Assembly (NCBI GenBank): GCA_027486835.1
Contig: JAIXOJ010000170.1
Coordinates: 31,240-95,239 of the forward strand
Source: Chitinophagaceae bacterium
Lineage (GTDB): Bacteria > Bacteroidota > Bacteroidia > Chitinophagales > Chitinophagaceae
Direction: 5' to 3'
DNA: 64,000 nt
The notes under the pieces were generated by a model. It had not been told where the DNA came from. It saw only the letters and a program-made list of their open reading frames with translations, and did no database searches. The position numbers were made by a program, and so were the translations under genes. Shown here one piece after another: positions 42,922 to 52,137 of the stretch. How positions within the stretch are numbered: the stretch's first letter is position 1; each line of letters begins with the position of its first letter.

Positions 42922-45303
42922 ATGAACCGAATCATCAAACGAGTTGCCGTTTTAGGAAGCGGCGTTATGGGTAGCCGAATTGCCTGCCATTTTGCAGGAG
43001 TAGGTGTGGAAGTGTGGTTGCTAGACATGGTTTTGCCCGGAACAGACCAAAAAGCACCCAAAAGCCAACGTAATAAGCTGGTGAATGATGCGCTTGCGGC
43101 TGCTGTAAAAAGCAATCCGAGTCCTATTTATACTTCGTCTGTGCTAGATAGAATTACTACTGGCAACTTTGAAGATGATATGCAGCAAATAGCCAATGCA
43201 GATTGGATTGTGGAGGTGGTTGTGGAGCGATTAGACATTAAAAAGCTCATCTATGGCCAAATAGAGCAATACCGCAAACCGAGTACTTTGGTTACTACCA
43301 ATACTTCTGGTATTCCCATTCATCAATTGATTGAAGGCAGAACGGAAGATTTTAAAGCGCATTTCTGCGGCGCACATTTCTTTAATCCCCCACGGTATTT
43401 ACGTTTGTTGGAAGTAATTCCTTCAGATTTTACTTCGCCATCAGTGGTTGATTTTGTCATGAAATATGGGGCTAACAACTTAGGAAAAACCACTGTTTTG
43501 TGCAAAGACACACCCGCATTTATTGCCAACAGAGTGGGCATTTTCAGCCTCATGAACTGCTTTCACTTGATGGATCAGATGGGGCTCACGATTGATGAAG
43601 TGGATGCACTTACCGGGCCTGCCATTGGCAGACCTAAATCGGCCACTTTTAGAACTGCGGATGTGGTGGGTATTGATACCTTGGTGAAAGTAGCCAACGG
43701 CGTGGCTGACAATTGTTTGCAAGACGAAGCAAGAGCCCAATTTGTATCACCATCGTGGCTCAACACCATCATGGAAAACAAATGGTTGGGCGACAAAACA
43801 GGGCAGGGTTTCTTTAAAAAAACAGTATCACCCACTAGCGGTGAAAAAGAAATATGGTTGCTTAACCTTCATACTATGGTATATGAGCCTCGTAAAAAAG
43901 TGCATTTCCCCACTTTAGATGCTCTGAAATCCATAGAATCAATCACCCAGAAAACGCAAATTGCATATGCAGGAAAAGACAAAGCAGGTGATTTTTACCG
44001 AGCCTTCCACCACAGCTTGTTTGCTTATGTTGCCAACAGAATACCTGAAATTAGTGATGAGCTATACCGTCTAGACGATGCCATGAAGGCGGGCTTTGGT
44101 TGGGAAATTGGGGCTTTTGAAGCTTGGGATTGCCTTGGGGTAGCACAAGTGGGTGCTGCCATGAAAGCACTTGAAATACCAGTTGCGGCATGGGTGGATC
44201 AAATGTTGGCACTGGGCTTTAATCGGTTTTATAAAGTGGAAGGTGGCAAGAAATGGTATTACGATGCTAAACTAAATAATTACCAACCCATACCGGGTAG
44301 TGATACTTTTTTAGTATTAAAAAACTACGATGCACAACGTTTATGGAAAAATAGTGCTTGCAATCTGTACCACATTGGTGATGATGTGTTAGGGCTGGAG
44401 TGGAATACCAAAATGAATACCATTGGTGGCGAAGTACTGGAGGGTATTCAGTATGGCATTGGCGAGGCAGAAAAACAATACAAAGGATTGGTTATTGGTA
44501 ATGATGGGGCAAATTTTAGTGCAGGTGCCAATGTTGGCCTCATCTTTATGTACGCAGCCGAGCAGGAATACGATGAACTGAATATGGTCATCAACCTGTT
44601 TCAACAGACGATGATGCGGGTGCGTTATTCTGGCGTTCCTGTAGTGATAGCCCCGCATGGTTTAAGCTTGGGCGGCGGCTGTGAAATCAATCTACATGCC
44701 GATAAAGTGATAGCGGCAGCAGAAACCTATATTGGTTTGGTGGAATTGGGCGTTGGCTTAATACCTGGCGGCGGCGGAACAAAAGAATTTGCCTTGAGGG
44801 CATCTGACGAATTACATGAAGATGAACCTGAATTAAATACTTTGAAAAAAAGGTTCTTCACCATTGCTACGGCTAAAGTGGCCACATCGGCCTATGATGC
44901 CTATGATTTGGGCATTCTAAGAAAAGGGTTTGATGAAGTGTCTATTAATCCAAATAGGCGTTTGCACTTGGCAAAAAACAGTGTTATTCAGCTTTTTGAC
45001 AAAGGTTATACTATACCAATTCAGCGAAAAGACATCAAAGTACTGGGGCGTATGGGATTGGGTGCGTTGTTGGCTGGTATTAACAGCATGGTAACTGGTG
45101 GATATGCAACAGCTCATGATGCGCTGATTGCTAAAAAGCTTGCGTACGTAATGTGCGGCGGCGACCTGAGCGAACCCACCAAAGTTTCGGAGCAATACCT
45201 ACTCGATTTGGAACGCGAAGCATTCCTATCACTTTGTGGGGAGAAAAAAACCTTGGAAAGAATTCAAAGTGTTTTGAAAGGGGGGAAGCCGATTAGAAAC
45301 TAG
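42922..45303 (+). CDS. 3-hydroxyacyl-CoA dehydrogenase / enoyl-CoA hydratase fusion, FadN type
   Basis: 793-residue beta-oxidation enzyme. Order: NAD-binding domain first (VAVLGSGVMGSRIACHF, G12/G14/G17), dehydrogenase helical domains (HFFNPPRYLRLLEVIP, TPAFIANRVGIF, LDDAMKAGFGWEIGAFE), then an enoyl-CoA hydratase domain from about residue 490 with FSAGANVGL, GGGCEINLHAD and ELGVGLIPGGGG. Dehydrogenase-before-hydratase is the FadN order of Bacillus rather than the FadB order of Escherichia coli. No thiolase or acyl-CoA dehydrogenase gene follows; the next gene is an aldo/keto reductase on the other strand. Confidence 0.92.
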   Translation: MNRIIKRVAVLGSGVMGSRIACHFAGVGVEVWLLDMVLPGTDQKAPKSQRNKLVNDALAAAVKSNPSPIYTSSVLDRITTGNFEDDMQQIANADWIVEVVVERLDIKKLIYGQIEQYRKPSTLVTTNTSGIPIHQLIEGRTEDFKAHFCGAHFFNPPRYLRLLEVIPSDFTSPSVVDFVMKYGANNLGKTTVLCKDTPAFIANRVGIFSLMNCFHLMDQMGLTIDEVDALTGPAIGRPKSATFRTADVVGIDTLVKVANGVADNCLQDEARAQFVSPSWLNTIMENKWLGDKTGQGFFKKTVSPTSGEKEIWLLNLHTMVYEPRKKVHFPTLDALKSIESITQKTQIAYAGKDKAGDFYRAFHHSLFAYVANRIPEISDELYRLDDAMKAGFGWEIGAFEAWDCLGVAQVGAAMKALEIPVAAWVDQMLALGFNRFYKVEGGKKWYYDAKLNNYQPIPGSDTFLVLKNYDAQRLWKNSACNLYHIGDDVLGLEWNTKMNTIGGEVLEGIQYGIGEAEKQYKGLVIGNDGANFSAGANVGLIFMYAAEQEYDELNMVINLFQQTMMRVRYSGVPVVIAPHGLSLGGGCEINLHADKVIAAAETYIGLVELGVGLIPGGGGTKEFALRASDELHEDEPELNTLKKRFFTIATAKVATSAYDAYDLGILRKGFDEVSINPNRRLHLAKNSVIQLFDKGYTIPIQRKDIKVLGRMGLGALLAGINSMVTGGYATAHDALIAKKLAYVMCGGDLSEPTKVSEQYLLDLEREAFLSLCGEKKTLERIQSVLKGGKPIRN

Positions 45304-45356
45304 GAATGAATGCTTAAATGGTTATCGCATTTATTGGGTTGATTTTTACTTGGAGT

Positions 45357-45466
45357 AATTTCACGGAGTTGCACAGAGAAGGCACAGAGAACCACTGAGC
45401 TACCGACCTCCGTGGCTCTCTGTGAAACCTCTGTGAACCTCAGTGTAATAAATAATTTCACAGTAA
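45357..45466. repeat. Palindromic CACAGAG/CTCTGTG repeat, single unit
   Basis: AATTTCACGGAGTTGCACAG, then ACCACTGAGC, then a right arm CTCTGTGAAACCTCTGTG and TGTAATAAATAATTTCAC. This is the version seen at 13018-13292 (TTGCACAGAG, AACCTCTGTG) rather than that beside the GxxExxY gene. It lies between the FadN-like gene and its terminator. Confidence 0.88.
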
Positions 45467-45543
45467 TCCTACTTTGGTAAATGATGAATTAGAGTAAGTG
45501 CGAAAAACTTTTATATACCCAGCCATCATTTAGATTGCCCATA

Positions 45544-45593
45544 AAAAAGCCTACAAAACAGACACGCTAATTGTCTCGCTTTGTAGGCTTTTT
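45544..45593. terminator. Bidirectional terminator between convergent genes
   Basis: AAAAAAGCCTACAAA and TTTGTAGGCTTTTT arms, with an additional inner GACA/TGTC pair. It serves the aldo/keto reductase (minus) and possibly the FadN-like gene 240 bases away. Confidence 0.75.
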
Positions 45594-45646
45594 GTAATCA
45601 ATAGCTACGTAATCCGTTGCTATGATACTTTCAATCGCTTGATGGA

Positions 45647-46669
45647 TTAATATCTTACATCCACTATTTCTGGTTTAGCCGCACCATACACCACATCTAT
45701 CACATTCGCTTCTTGAAGGAATTTTTGTGGAAATGGTAATGGGATGGCCGATAAATCATTCAGGGCTTGGTAATCTTCCAAGGGAATTTCAAAGTTTACC
45801 GCACCTAATACATCCACAATTTGTGCTGGCTTAGTAGCACCAATAATGGGTATTATGCTTTGGCCTTTATGTTGTCTGGTCCAATTTACGGCTAATTGTG
45901 CTGCACTTACCCCCAATTTGTCCGCAATTTCAATTAGTTTTTGGGTAATCTCTATGGATTTTTCCCCTCTTCTAATGCTGGTTTCAGGCAAACGACCCTG
46001 CTCCCCTCTGAGGTATTTACCAGTTAATGCGCCGCCTGCTAATGGAGCCCAAGGCGTGATGGTCATACCAAAAGATTTGGCCATCGGAAACAGTTCGGCC
46101 TCCACAGTACGTTGGAGTAAACTATACTCCACTTGCAAGCCAGCAAATTGTGACCAACCCCTAAAATGAGCCAGCGTGTTTGCTTGGCTCACTACCCAAG
46201 CGGGTGTGTCACTCACGCCAATATAATGTACCAATCCACGGCTTACAAGGTCATCTAAACCACGCATAAACTCTTCGGTGGGTGTAAGTGCGTCCCAGGC
46301 ATGTAGCCAAAGTAGATCTATGTGGCTTGTGTTTAGTCTTTTAAGACTTTCTGTAACACTTCGCATCATGTTTTTGCGTTGGTTACCCGCAAAATTTGCA
46401 TCATCCCGATCTTTCAGTGTGTATTTGGTGGCTAGCACAAAATGGTCTCTGTCAGCCGCCATAAACTCCCCAATGTATTTTTCGGAGGTGCCGTTTGTGT
46501 AACGATTGGCGGTATCAATAAAGTTGCCGCCCGCATTGGCATAGATGTCAAAAACAGCTTGGCTAGTTGCTTGATCTGCGCCCCAATTCCATTCTTTGCC
46601 AAAACCCATGGTGCCTAAACAAAGTTCAGATACCCGCAAGCCCGTGTTGCCAAATAATTTGTACTTCAT
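45647..46669 (-). CDS. Aldo/keto reductase
   Basis: 340-residue NADPH-dependent reductase of the TIM-barrel AKR superfamily. Catalytic tetrad is complete: D52 in FIDTANRY, Y57, K82 in ATKY and H123 in WLHAWD. The N-terminal KYKLFGNTGLRVSELCLGT and C-terminal SIIPIIGATKPAQI are usual for bacterial stand-alone AKRs. Substrate unknown; general detoxification of aldehydes is a fair guess. Stands alone. Confidence 0.92.
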   Translation of the reverse strand: MKYKLFGNTGLRVSELCLGTMGFGKEWNWGADQATSQAVFDIYANAGGNFIDTANRYTNGTSEKYIGEFMAADRDHFVLATKYTLKDRDDANFAGNQRKNMMRSVTESLKRLNTSHIDLLWLHAWDALTPTEEFMRGLDDLVSRGLVHYIGVSDTPAWVVSQANTLAHFRGWSQFAGLQVEYSLLQRTVEAELFPMAKSFGMTITPWAPLAGGALTGKYLRGEQGRLPETSIRRGEKSIEITQKLIEIADKLGVSAAQLAVNWTRQHKGQSIIPIIGATKPAQIVDVLGAVNFEIPLEDYQALNDLSAIPLPFPQKFLQEANVIDVVYGAAKPEIVDVRY

Positions 46670-47330
46670 GGTGTTATTTTTAATTTAATTTGAATTAGTA
46701 ATTGCTACAAATATGGGTTAAGATGGTTGTTCCATTCTAAATTAGGGTCTGCTCAATAACTCGTTGACTATTCAATAAGTACCGATTTTAATCAAAAAGG
46801 GATTTTTCTCACCAATACAATAAAAATAGTAGCAGTTTGAGCATAAAATTAGAAGGGGAATAAAGAGCAGATGCAAGGAAATTGAATGGAAATCAAGAAA
46901 TGCCTTGCACTAAAAAATGGTTTCGCTCATCTAAATGTCACTGATTTACATTGAAAACCTGCTTTTTCTGAGTTATAGAGCAAACTTTAGTTACTTTAAA
47001 ATACCATACCTTAAAACTAATTGAGTCGTACCCAAAGGGTTCAAATGTTTAAAGCGAAAAATACGAACTTGACATTCGACCCCATCGGGGTCGTACTAAT
47101 CAAGTTCCACCATTTTTCTATAAATCTCAAATCCCTTCGGGATTAATTGAATGAATCATGAAGGTTGATAGTATCAAGCTTGGGGTATTTTTTAATCAAG
47201 GGCTTTATTAGAAATACAAAAAGGCTAAGGAAGGCCAACCACTTACAATCTTGCGTAATTTAACGACATTGTAAATGATAATGGTATCTTTTAGCATAAA
47301 ATGGAGTGTTTTATTATAAACTGTAGCACA
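46670..47330. other. Gap with no gene but REP-like hairpins
   Basis: About 660 bases without coding frames. Holds two GC-rich hairpins at 47066-47106 and 47130-47144. Otherwise featureless AT-rich DNA. Confidence 0.35.
47066..47144. repeat. Pair of REP-like hairpins
   Basis: First: CGACCCC/GGGGTCG around a three-base loop (47077-47093) nested in AACTTGA/TCAAGTT (47066-47106). Second: AATCCC/GGGATT around TTC (47130-47144). The GC-rich stems stand out in AT-rich DNA. I recall hairpins of the GACCCC-ATC-GGGGTC and ATCCC-TTC-GGGAT kind as dispersed repeats in Bacteroidetes; other copies are not seen in this window. Confidence 0.5.
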
Positions 47331-47378
47331 AAAAAGGCTAGTCCAAGATTCCATTATCCTTGGTACTAGCCTTTTTGT
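47331..47378 (-). terminator. Terminator after the DUF6261-like gene
   Basis: AAAAAGGCTAGT plus CCAAG pair with CTTGG plus ACTAGCCTTTTT; loop of about ten bases. It lies 24 bases past the stop at 47402. Confidence 0.75.
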
Positions 47379-47401
47379 TGTATTGAAACTGCCTGTGTTT
47401 C

Positions 47402-48178
47402 CTATAACTTAGGTGTATTATCCTTGCCATCTTTTGGATTTTTATCATCATCATCATCCTTTTTAGGCAGGGTTAACGGAATAAATTTTTCTATGAGCGC
47501 GTTGGTCTGCTCTATACATTTTACTACATCAGTAATATCTATTTTATCTTCTATTCCTGTGTAATAACGGCCTACAATCAGTTTTACATACTCCTCAAAA
47601 GCTTCAATAGCTTCGGGTCTGATGCTGATAAATGATTCCTCGGTAGCATTAGCAGATCCTGTTTCCACCACCCTTTGTTTATTAACATCTATAAACGCAT
47701 TGTTCTTTGCCTCGATGGCGTTTAAAAAAACCTGGGGTTTCAACACTGCAGCCGCTGCGGTTAAAGCTGGGTTTGTTTTAAAATCACTCACAATGTCTAA
47801 TAACACTGCTGTTTGTGCTGGTAGGTTAAGTCGAGTAACACCCTTACCATGCGATTTTAAATAATTAAGTACCACTTTGGCTTGTTTTTGCACAGCTAAA
47901 TCTGGACTTTTTGCTAACCCTTTTAACCATAGAAAAAACCCAGAATAAGCAGCGCCTCTCTCTTTATTAAGGCGTTTTATTTCCTCGGTAAATGCGCTTG
48001 CTTTCTCCCTGTCAAGAGCTGCGGCAAGTCTGTTTTTAATTGCTTCTAAAGCATCGCGCCTGCTTTTTACTTTAATTTTTGCTGGGTCAAATGCATCAAT
48101 CAAAGCCAATAAGAACACAAAAAATTGATAAAACTCTTTGTTCACCAATCGTTTCAACTTCAATAATAACACTTCCAT
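47402..48178 (-). CDS. DUF6261-like protein
   Basis: 258 residues, helical throughout, starting LLLKLKRLVNKEFYQFFVFL and containing RRDALEAIKNRLAAALD, patterns I associate with DUF6261 proteins of Bacteroidetes. The tail is a very acidic and Lys-rich low-complexity segment (KKDDDDDKNPKDGKDN). No signal peptide or membrane segment, so cytoplasmic. Function unknown. Single gene with its own terminator. Confidence 0.6.
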   Translation of the reverse strand: MEVLLLKLKRLVNKEFYQFFVFLLALIDAFDPAKIKVKSRRDALEAIKNRLAAALDREKASAFTEEIKRLNKERGAAYSGFFLWLKGLAKSPDLAVQKQAKVVLNYLKSHGKGVTRLNLPAQTAVLLDIVSDFKTNPALTAAAAVLKPQVFLNAIEAKNNAFIDVNKQRVVETGSANATEESFISIRPEAIEAFEEYVKLIVGRYYTGIEDKIDITDVVKCIEQTNALIEKFIPLTLPKKDDDDDKNPKDGKDNTPKL

Positions 48179-48639
48179 AATGTAGAGATTTTAAAATTAG
48201 AAAATGCTAAAGTATGGGTTTTTTATAACCAACCAAATACTTTGTATGTAGAAGTATAAAATGAATTGTTAATTTGCATTACGCTATAATTTACCCATAT
48301 TTAGATGGATGAAATATTGAGGGTAATGCAGGGAAAACATGCGTAGATTTAGGTAAATTTTTTTCGAAAAATAAAAATATGCTTGCTCAATTAAGATATT
48401 ATTAGAAAAGTACAAAGAGTGTTTGCGACAAAACCTATTCTAATTTGCGTTGTCAAAAGCATCATTTGTAGTTTGTTATACATTCAATGCTTTTGTGGAT
48501 AATACTATAGCAGAGAAATTAAAGCGAGTTGATTTACAATTAGATTAGGTACTAATGAAATAGGAAATAGAAAATATTTTCTTGATAATTCTCCAATTGG
48601 GTTAAAAAAGTAACGCCATATCATGTTGCTTGTATACAC
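48179..48639. other. Gap with no feature recognised
   Basis: About 460 bases of AT-rich DNA between the DUF6261-like gene and the toxin-antitoxin pair. I see no gene, repeat or strong hairpin. Confidence 0.3.
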
Positions 48640-49065
48640 TTAGTGATTGTAAATATCTCCAAAAGTTGTTTCTATAAATATAACTTGGAAAACGTCTGAA
48701 TTAGGCATTTGTAATCCTAAAAATGGTAATTTGTTACCTGTAGCCCTAAATACAATAAGATGCGTAACATCTTCTGTTACAATTTTGGGGAGATGTGTCG
48801 GTTTTATGCTCTTTATTGGAATTTTTTCAGTTCCATAACCATGTCTATCTGAAGTCCTTATAGTTTTCCAACCTAAATCACCAAGCTTTTTAAGTCTAAA
48901 AATAAATTCAAAAAAAAATTTATGATCAGTACAGTCTTTTACAGAATGAGTTTGCAAGTATTTAAAACAAAAAACAGGATAGCTGTCTTGAATATTTGCT
49001 TCCTTTTTTATTAAAGGTGTTGCTTCTTGTTTTTTTATTTTAGGTTTTTGATTGTGCCTATCCAT
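48640..49065 (-). CDS. Probable toxin partner of the Panacea protein
   Basis: 141 residues. After a basic, disordered-looking start (QKPKIKKQEATPLIKKE) comes a compact alpha/beta domain: FCFKYLQTHSVKDC, LGWKTIRTSDRHGYGTEKIP, LIVFRATGNKLPFLGLQMP and a final FQVIFIETTFGDIYNH. The order of a Trp-rich helix, RHGxGxEKI, VFR and a closing xIFIxxxFxxYxH resembles small toxin-like proteins I recall beside antitoxins, but I cannot name a family with confidence. It lies 95 bases downstream of the Panacea gene, on the same strand, matching antitoxin-first order. Confidence 0.6.
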   Translation of the reverse strand: MDRHNQKPKIKKQEATPLIKKEANIQDSYPVFCFKYLQTHSVKDCTDHKFFFEFIFRLKKLGDLGWKTIRTSDRHGYGTEKIPIKSIKPTHLPKIVTEDVTHLIVFRATGNKLPFLGLQMPNSDVFQVIFIETTFGDIYNH

Positions 49066-49160
49066 TTTTAAGTGGCAAGTATAAAATTGTAGAATTTGGG
49101 GGGGAAGCTTATTTTAACGATTAATGAAGTGCTGTCACTATGTTGTCAGTGTCACTTTTA

Positions 49161-49607
49161 TTATTGGACTAACGTGCTAAAAAAATCTTGCATCAGTTTA
49201 GGATCTATCACCGAACCAGCCCCATCTCCATTTTTAAAGGTTTCTCTCCAAGGCTTTTCTTCATGAGTCATTTTCATTAATTTGACAGCCCCGAACTGTC
49301 CATACTCTGTCATTACTTGTTCAAAGAGTACGTTTAGACTTTCCGGTAAAACAATTTCAACAATAGATTCGTCTAATGTTAGGCCAGCACTGCCAAAACC
49401 TTTAAATTGCTGATATGCAGTAGGAACAACTGGGCCATATTGCCAAGCCTCAATATTATCATCGAATAACTTTTCCCCGAAGATGGCCAAATTGTACCCT
49501 TGAAGATAATACAATAATTTTTGAAGCTTCAAATTGGTAATTATATCACCTTTATCTGTCTCGGTTCTGATTATTATTTTATTTGCAATTTCAACAGAGG
49601 AAAACAT
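49161..49607 (-). CDS. Panacea (DUF4065/SocA-like) antitoxin domain protein
   Basis: 148 residues from ATG 49607; the frame reaches 49655 but the domain starts MFSSVEIANKIIIR. Panacea hallmarks: TNLKLQKLLYYLQGYNLAIFG (about 25-44), EAWQYGPVVPTAY (53-65), and the C-terminal LMKMTHEEKPWRETFKNGDG. The domain neutralises many unrelated toxins in PanAT systems and is also the SocA antitoxin of Caulobacter. The downstream 141-residue protein is the natural candidate for the toxin. No DNA-binding extension is visible. Confidence 0.85.
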   Translation of the reverse strand: MFSSVEIANKIIIRTETDKGDIITNLKLQKLLYYLQGYNLAIFGEKLFDDNIEAWQYGPVVPTAYQQFKGFGSAGLTLDESIVEIVLPESLNVLFEQVMTEYGQFGAVKLMKMTHEEKPWRETFKNGDGAGSVIDPKLMQDFFSTLVQ

Positions 49608-49884
49608 CGTTTTAAATTTTAGTTGCGTAGTAGATTTATAAATTCTTAAGTGCAATGTAATAATCCATGCCTAATTTACCTGTTAATTAAACTAGCTAAT
49701 TACTAATTTGCCTGTCAAAAGCCTATAATTATCGGTGTAACAATATTGTGCAAGCGCTTTTTTAATAATTTAGGCTTGTCAAATGAGTTTTTCCATTTTA
49801 TTTATTTATAGTGCTTATTTTTATAAAAATTATCTAAAACTCTTTCAAGTGGTTAGAATTAAATGTAAATAACTGTAAAATGCG

Positions 49885-50345
49885 TGGAGGAATTATAGCC
49901 AGCAATTTGTCGCGGCAAGGTGCGCAGAAAAATTGTCAGCAAACAATTTGTCGATGCAAAGTGCGTAAAAGAATTGTATCGAGCAATTCGTCGCTACAAA
50001 GTGCGTAGATAAATTGTCAGACAACAATTTGTCGCTGCAAAGTGCGCGGATAAATTGTCAGCTAGAAATTTGTCGCTGCAAAGTGCGCGGAGAAATTGTC
50101 AGCCAGCAATTTGTCGCTGCAAAGTGCGCGGAAGAGTTGTCAGCCAGCAATTTGTCGCTGCAAAATGCGCGGAGGAATTTTCAGCCAGAAAATTGTCGCT
50201 GCAAAGTGCGCGGAGGAATTGTCAGCCAGCAATTAGTCACTGCAAAGTGCGCGGGAGAGTTGTCAGCCAGAAAATTGTCGCTGCAAAGTGCGCGGAGGAA
50301 TTGTCAGCCAACAATTTTTCACTGCAAAGAGTGCGGAGCATTTGT
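49885..50345. repeat. 41-bp tandem repeat array, about eleven units
   Basis: AATTGTCAG landmarks occur at about 49893, 49933, 49974, 50014, 50055, 50096, 50137, 50178, 50219, 50260 and 50301, a period of 40-41 bases. A unit reads AATTGTCAGCCAGC, then AATTTGTCGCTGCAAAG, then TGCGCGGAGG. The two halves of a unit resemble each other, so an older period near 20-21 is likely. Open frames of 98 and 154 codons across the array come from the lack of stops in the repeat, not from a gene. The rest of the 49608-50543 gap has no gene. Confidence 0.92.
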
Positions 50346-50543
50346 CAGTAAACAGTTTTTTCCCTCACTATTATTATTAAAGCAAGGCAATACCCTATCG
50401 CTCACTTATAAATTGAACAAACAATTACTTAACCTGCAACCTCCTACTTCCCAACTATTAACTGCCATGAGGGGGTAGTTTTCTAATTAATGTGTACATT
50501 TTACACAATAAACCTGATATTTACCCCCTTAAAACGATTGATT

Positions 50544-51911
50544 ATGTTAATGAAAAAAATTATTTTGCTACTTGCCGTAGTATTTACGCTAGGGTCTTGC
50601 CAATCGGGCAAGGGCGATGCAACCACCCTTAGCGATACCGCCACAATTGAAGGCCACCCCGCCTGGATTATGCAAGGAAATATTTATGAAGTGAATGTGC
50701 GGCAGTACACCCCCGAGGGTACGTTTAAAGCCTTTGCCAAACACCTAGATCGGTTAAAAGAAATGGGGGTGCAAACCCTGTGGTTTATGCCTATTTATCC
50801 CATTGGAAAAATAGATAGAAAGGGTACGTTGGGTAGCTATTATGCTATATCTAATTATACGGCCATCAATCCCGAGTTTGGTAGTTTGCAAGATTGGGAC
50901 GAATTGGTGCAGCAGTGCCACGAAAAGGGCTTTAAAGTAATTGTAGATTGGGTGGCCAACCACACATCGGCAGACCATGGATGGCTTACCTCGCATCCTG
51001 ATTTTTATGTGCAGGATAGCATTACCCACAAAGCCCTCTCACCCTTCGATTGGACAGACGCCCGCAAGCTCAATTACAAGAATCCTGTCTTGTGCGATAG
51101 CATGATTGCCAGTATGGAATATTGGCTAAACCACAGCAAAATAGATGGTTTCCGTTGCGATGTGGCAAGCGAAGTACCCGAAGCATTTTGGACAACCTGT
51201 ATCAGCAAATTACGCACTGGCAGACCTGTGTTTATGTTGGCAGAAGGCGATGTGGCTTGGCTACACAAAGCAGGCTTTGACGCTAGCTACACTTGGTACG
51301 ACTTTTCGGTGATGAAGGAAATAGCCAAAGGTGCTAAGCCTGCATCTTTCTTAGATACCCCAATGAACAAAATAGATACTGGGTTTGCAAAAAATGCACT
51401 CCGATTATTTTTCACCAGCAATCACGATGAAAATAGCTGGAACAAGGCCGATTATGGCACCATGCCTGGTGAAAGTCACGCCCCTTTTGCGGTGCTGACC
51501 CTAACGTTAAGACGCTCGGTACCTTTAATTTATAGTGGACAAGAAGAACCTTTTTTAGATAGCATTAGTTTCTTTTACAAAGACACCATTCATTTTGAAA
51601 AATATGCCCGAGCCAATTTCTACCAAAAACTATTGCAGCTTCGCAAAAGCAACGAAGCCTTGCAGTCATTAGCCAGCCAAACAAAAGTGACCACCAACGC
51701 CCCCGACAAAGTGTATGCATTTGTGCGGGAGCAAAATGGGAAAAAGGTATTGGTAGTGGTTAATTTAAGTAAGGATGCCGTGAAAGCCACACTTTCTAAC
51801 GCTGCCATAGCGGGAGAAGCCACCGAGCTGTTTTCTAATGCCAAGGAAAGCGTGAAAGATGGTCAGGTAATGGATTTAAAACCTTGGGATTATAAAGTGT
51901 TTGTGTATTAG
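50544..51911 (+). CDS. GH13 alpha-amylase family lipoprotein
   Basis: 455 residues from ATG 50544 (MLMKKIILLLAVVFTLGSC; lipidated C19). Glycoside hydrolase 13 barrel: VNVRQYTPEGTF, GVQTLWFMPIYPIG, VIVDWVANHTS, nucleophile Asp in DGFRCDVAS, acid Glu in FMLAEGD and SNHDENSW with the third Asp. A small beta-sandwich domain closes the protein. It would cleave alpha-1,4/1,6 glucans at the cell surface or in the periplasm. No SusC/SusD or other starch genes are adjacent. An in-frame ATG at 50490 would spoil the signal, so it is not used. Confidence 0.88.
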   Translation: MLMKKIILLLAVVFTLGSCQSGKGDATTLSDTATIEGHPAWIMQGNIYEVNVRQYTPEGTFKAFAKHLDRLKEMGVQTLWFMPIYPIGKIDRKGTLGSYYAISNYTAINPEFGSLQDWDELVQQCHEKGFKVIVDWVANHTSADHGWLTSHPDFYVQDSITHKALSPFDWTDARKLNYKNPVLCDSMIASMEYWLNHSKIDGFRCDVASEVPEAFWTTCISKLRTGRPVFMLAEGDVAWLHKAGFDASYTWYDFSVMKEIAKGAKPASFLDTPMNKIDTGFAKNALRLFFTSNHDENSWNKADYGTMPGESHAPFAVLTLTLRRSVPLIYSGQEEPFLDSISFFYKDTIHFEKYARANFYQKLLQLRKSNEALQSLASQTKVTTNAPDKVYAFVREQNGKKVLVVVNLSKDAVKATLSNAAIAGEATELFSNAKESVKDGQVMDLKPWDYKVFVY

Positions 51912-51980
51912 TACCTTAATTGGTAGATTCAAATTTAGTTAACAATAACAGGTGGGTACGGAGTTAGAAATTCGAGTTAA

Positions 51981-52013
51981 AGACCTGACAGGTTTTTAAA
52001 ACCTGTCAGGTCT
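51981..52013. repeat. Perfect 33-bp inverted repeat
   Basis: AGACCTGACAGGTTTT, one T, then its exact complement. I recall this GACCTGACAGGT palindrome as an intergenic repeat common in Bacteroidetes. It could also help end the GH13 transcript 70 bases upstream. Confidence 0.85.
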
Positions 52014-52042
52014 AAACAGAATGAATCAATAGTATCCTATTT

Positions 52043-52095
52043 AAAAAATACCCCTCTACTGTAGATGCAAAGCATCAAGTGAGGGGTATTTTTTT
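52043..52095. terminator. Terminator between convergent GH13 and PhnA-like genes
   Basis: AAAAAATACCCCTC and GAGGGGTATTTTTT arms with a 24-base loop; T-runs on both sides. It can serve either gene. Confidence 0.75.
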
Positions 52096-52137
52096 GGGGT
52101 TAGTAGGGCTTAGTAGCTAACCAAGAGGGCAGGGTTA

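Noticed and set aside
50014..50478. 154- and 98-codon ORFs across the 41-bp array
   Set aside because: Two frames stay open through the same repeat and the period is not a multiple of three, so the open frames reflect absence of stop codons, not a gene.
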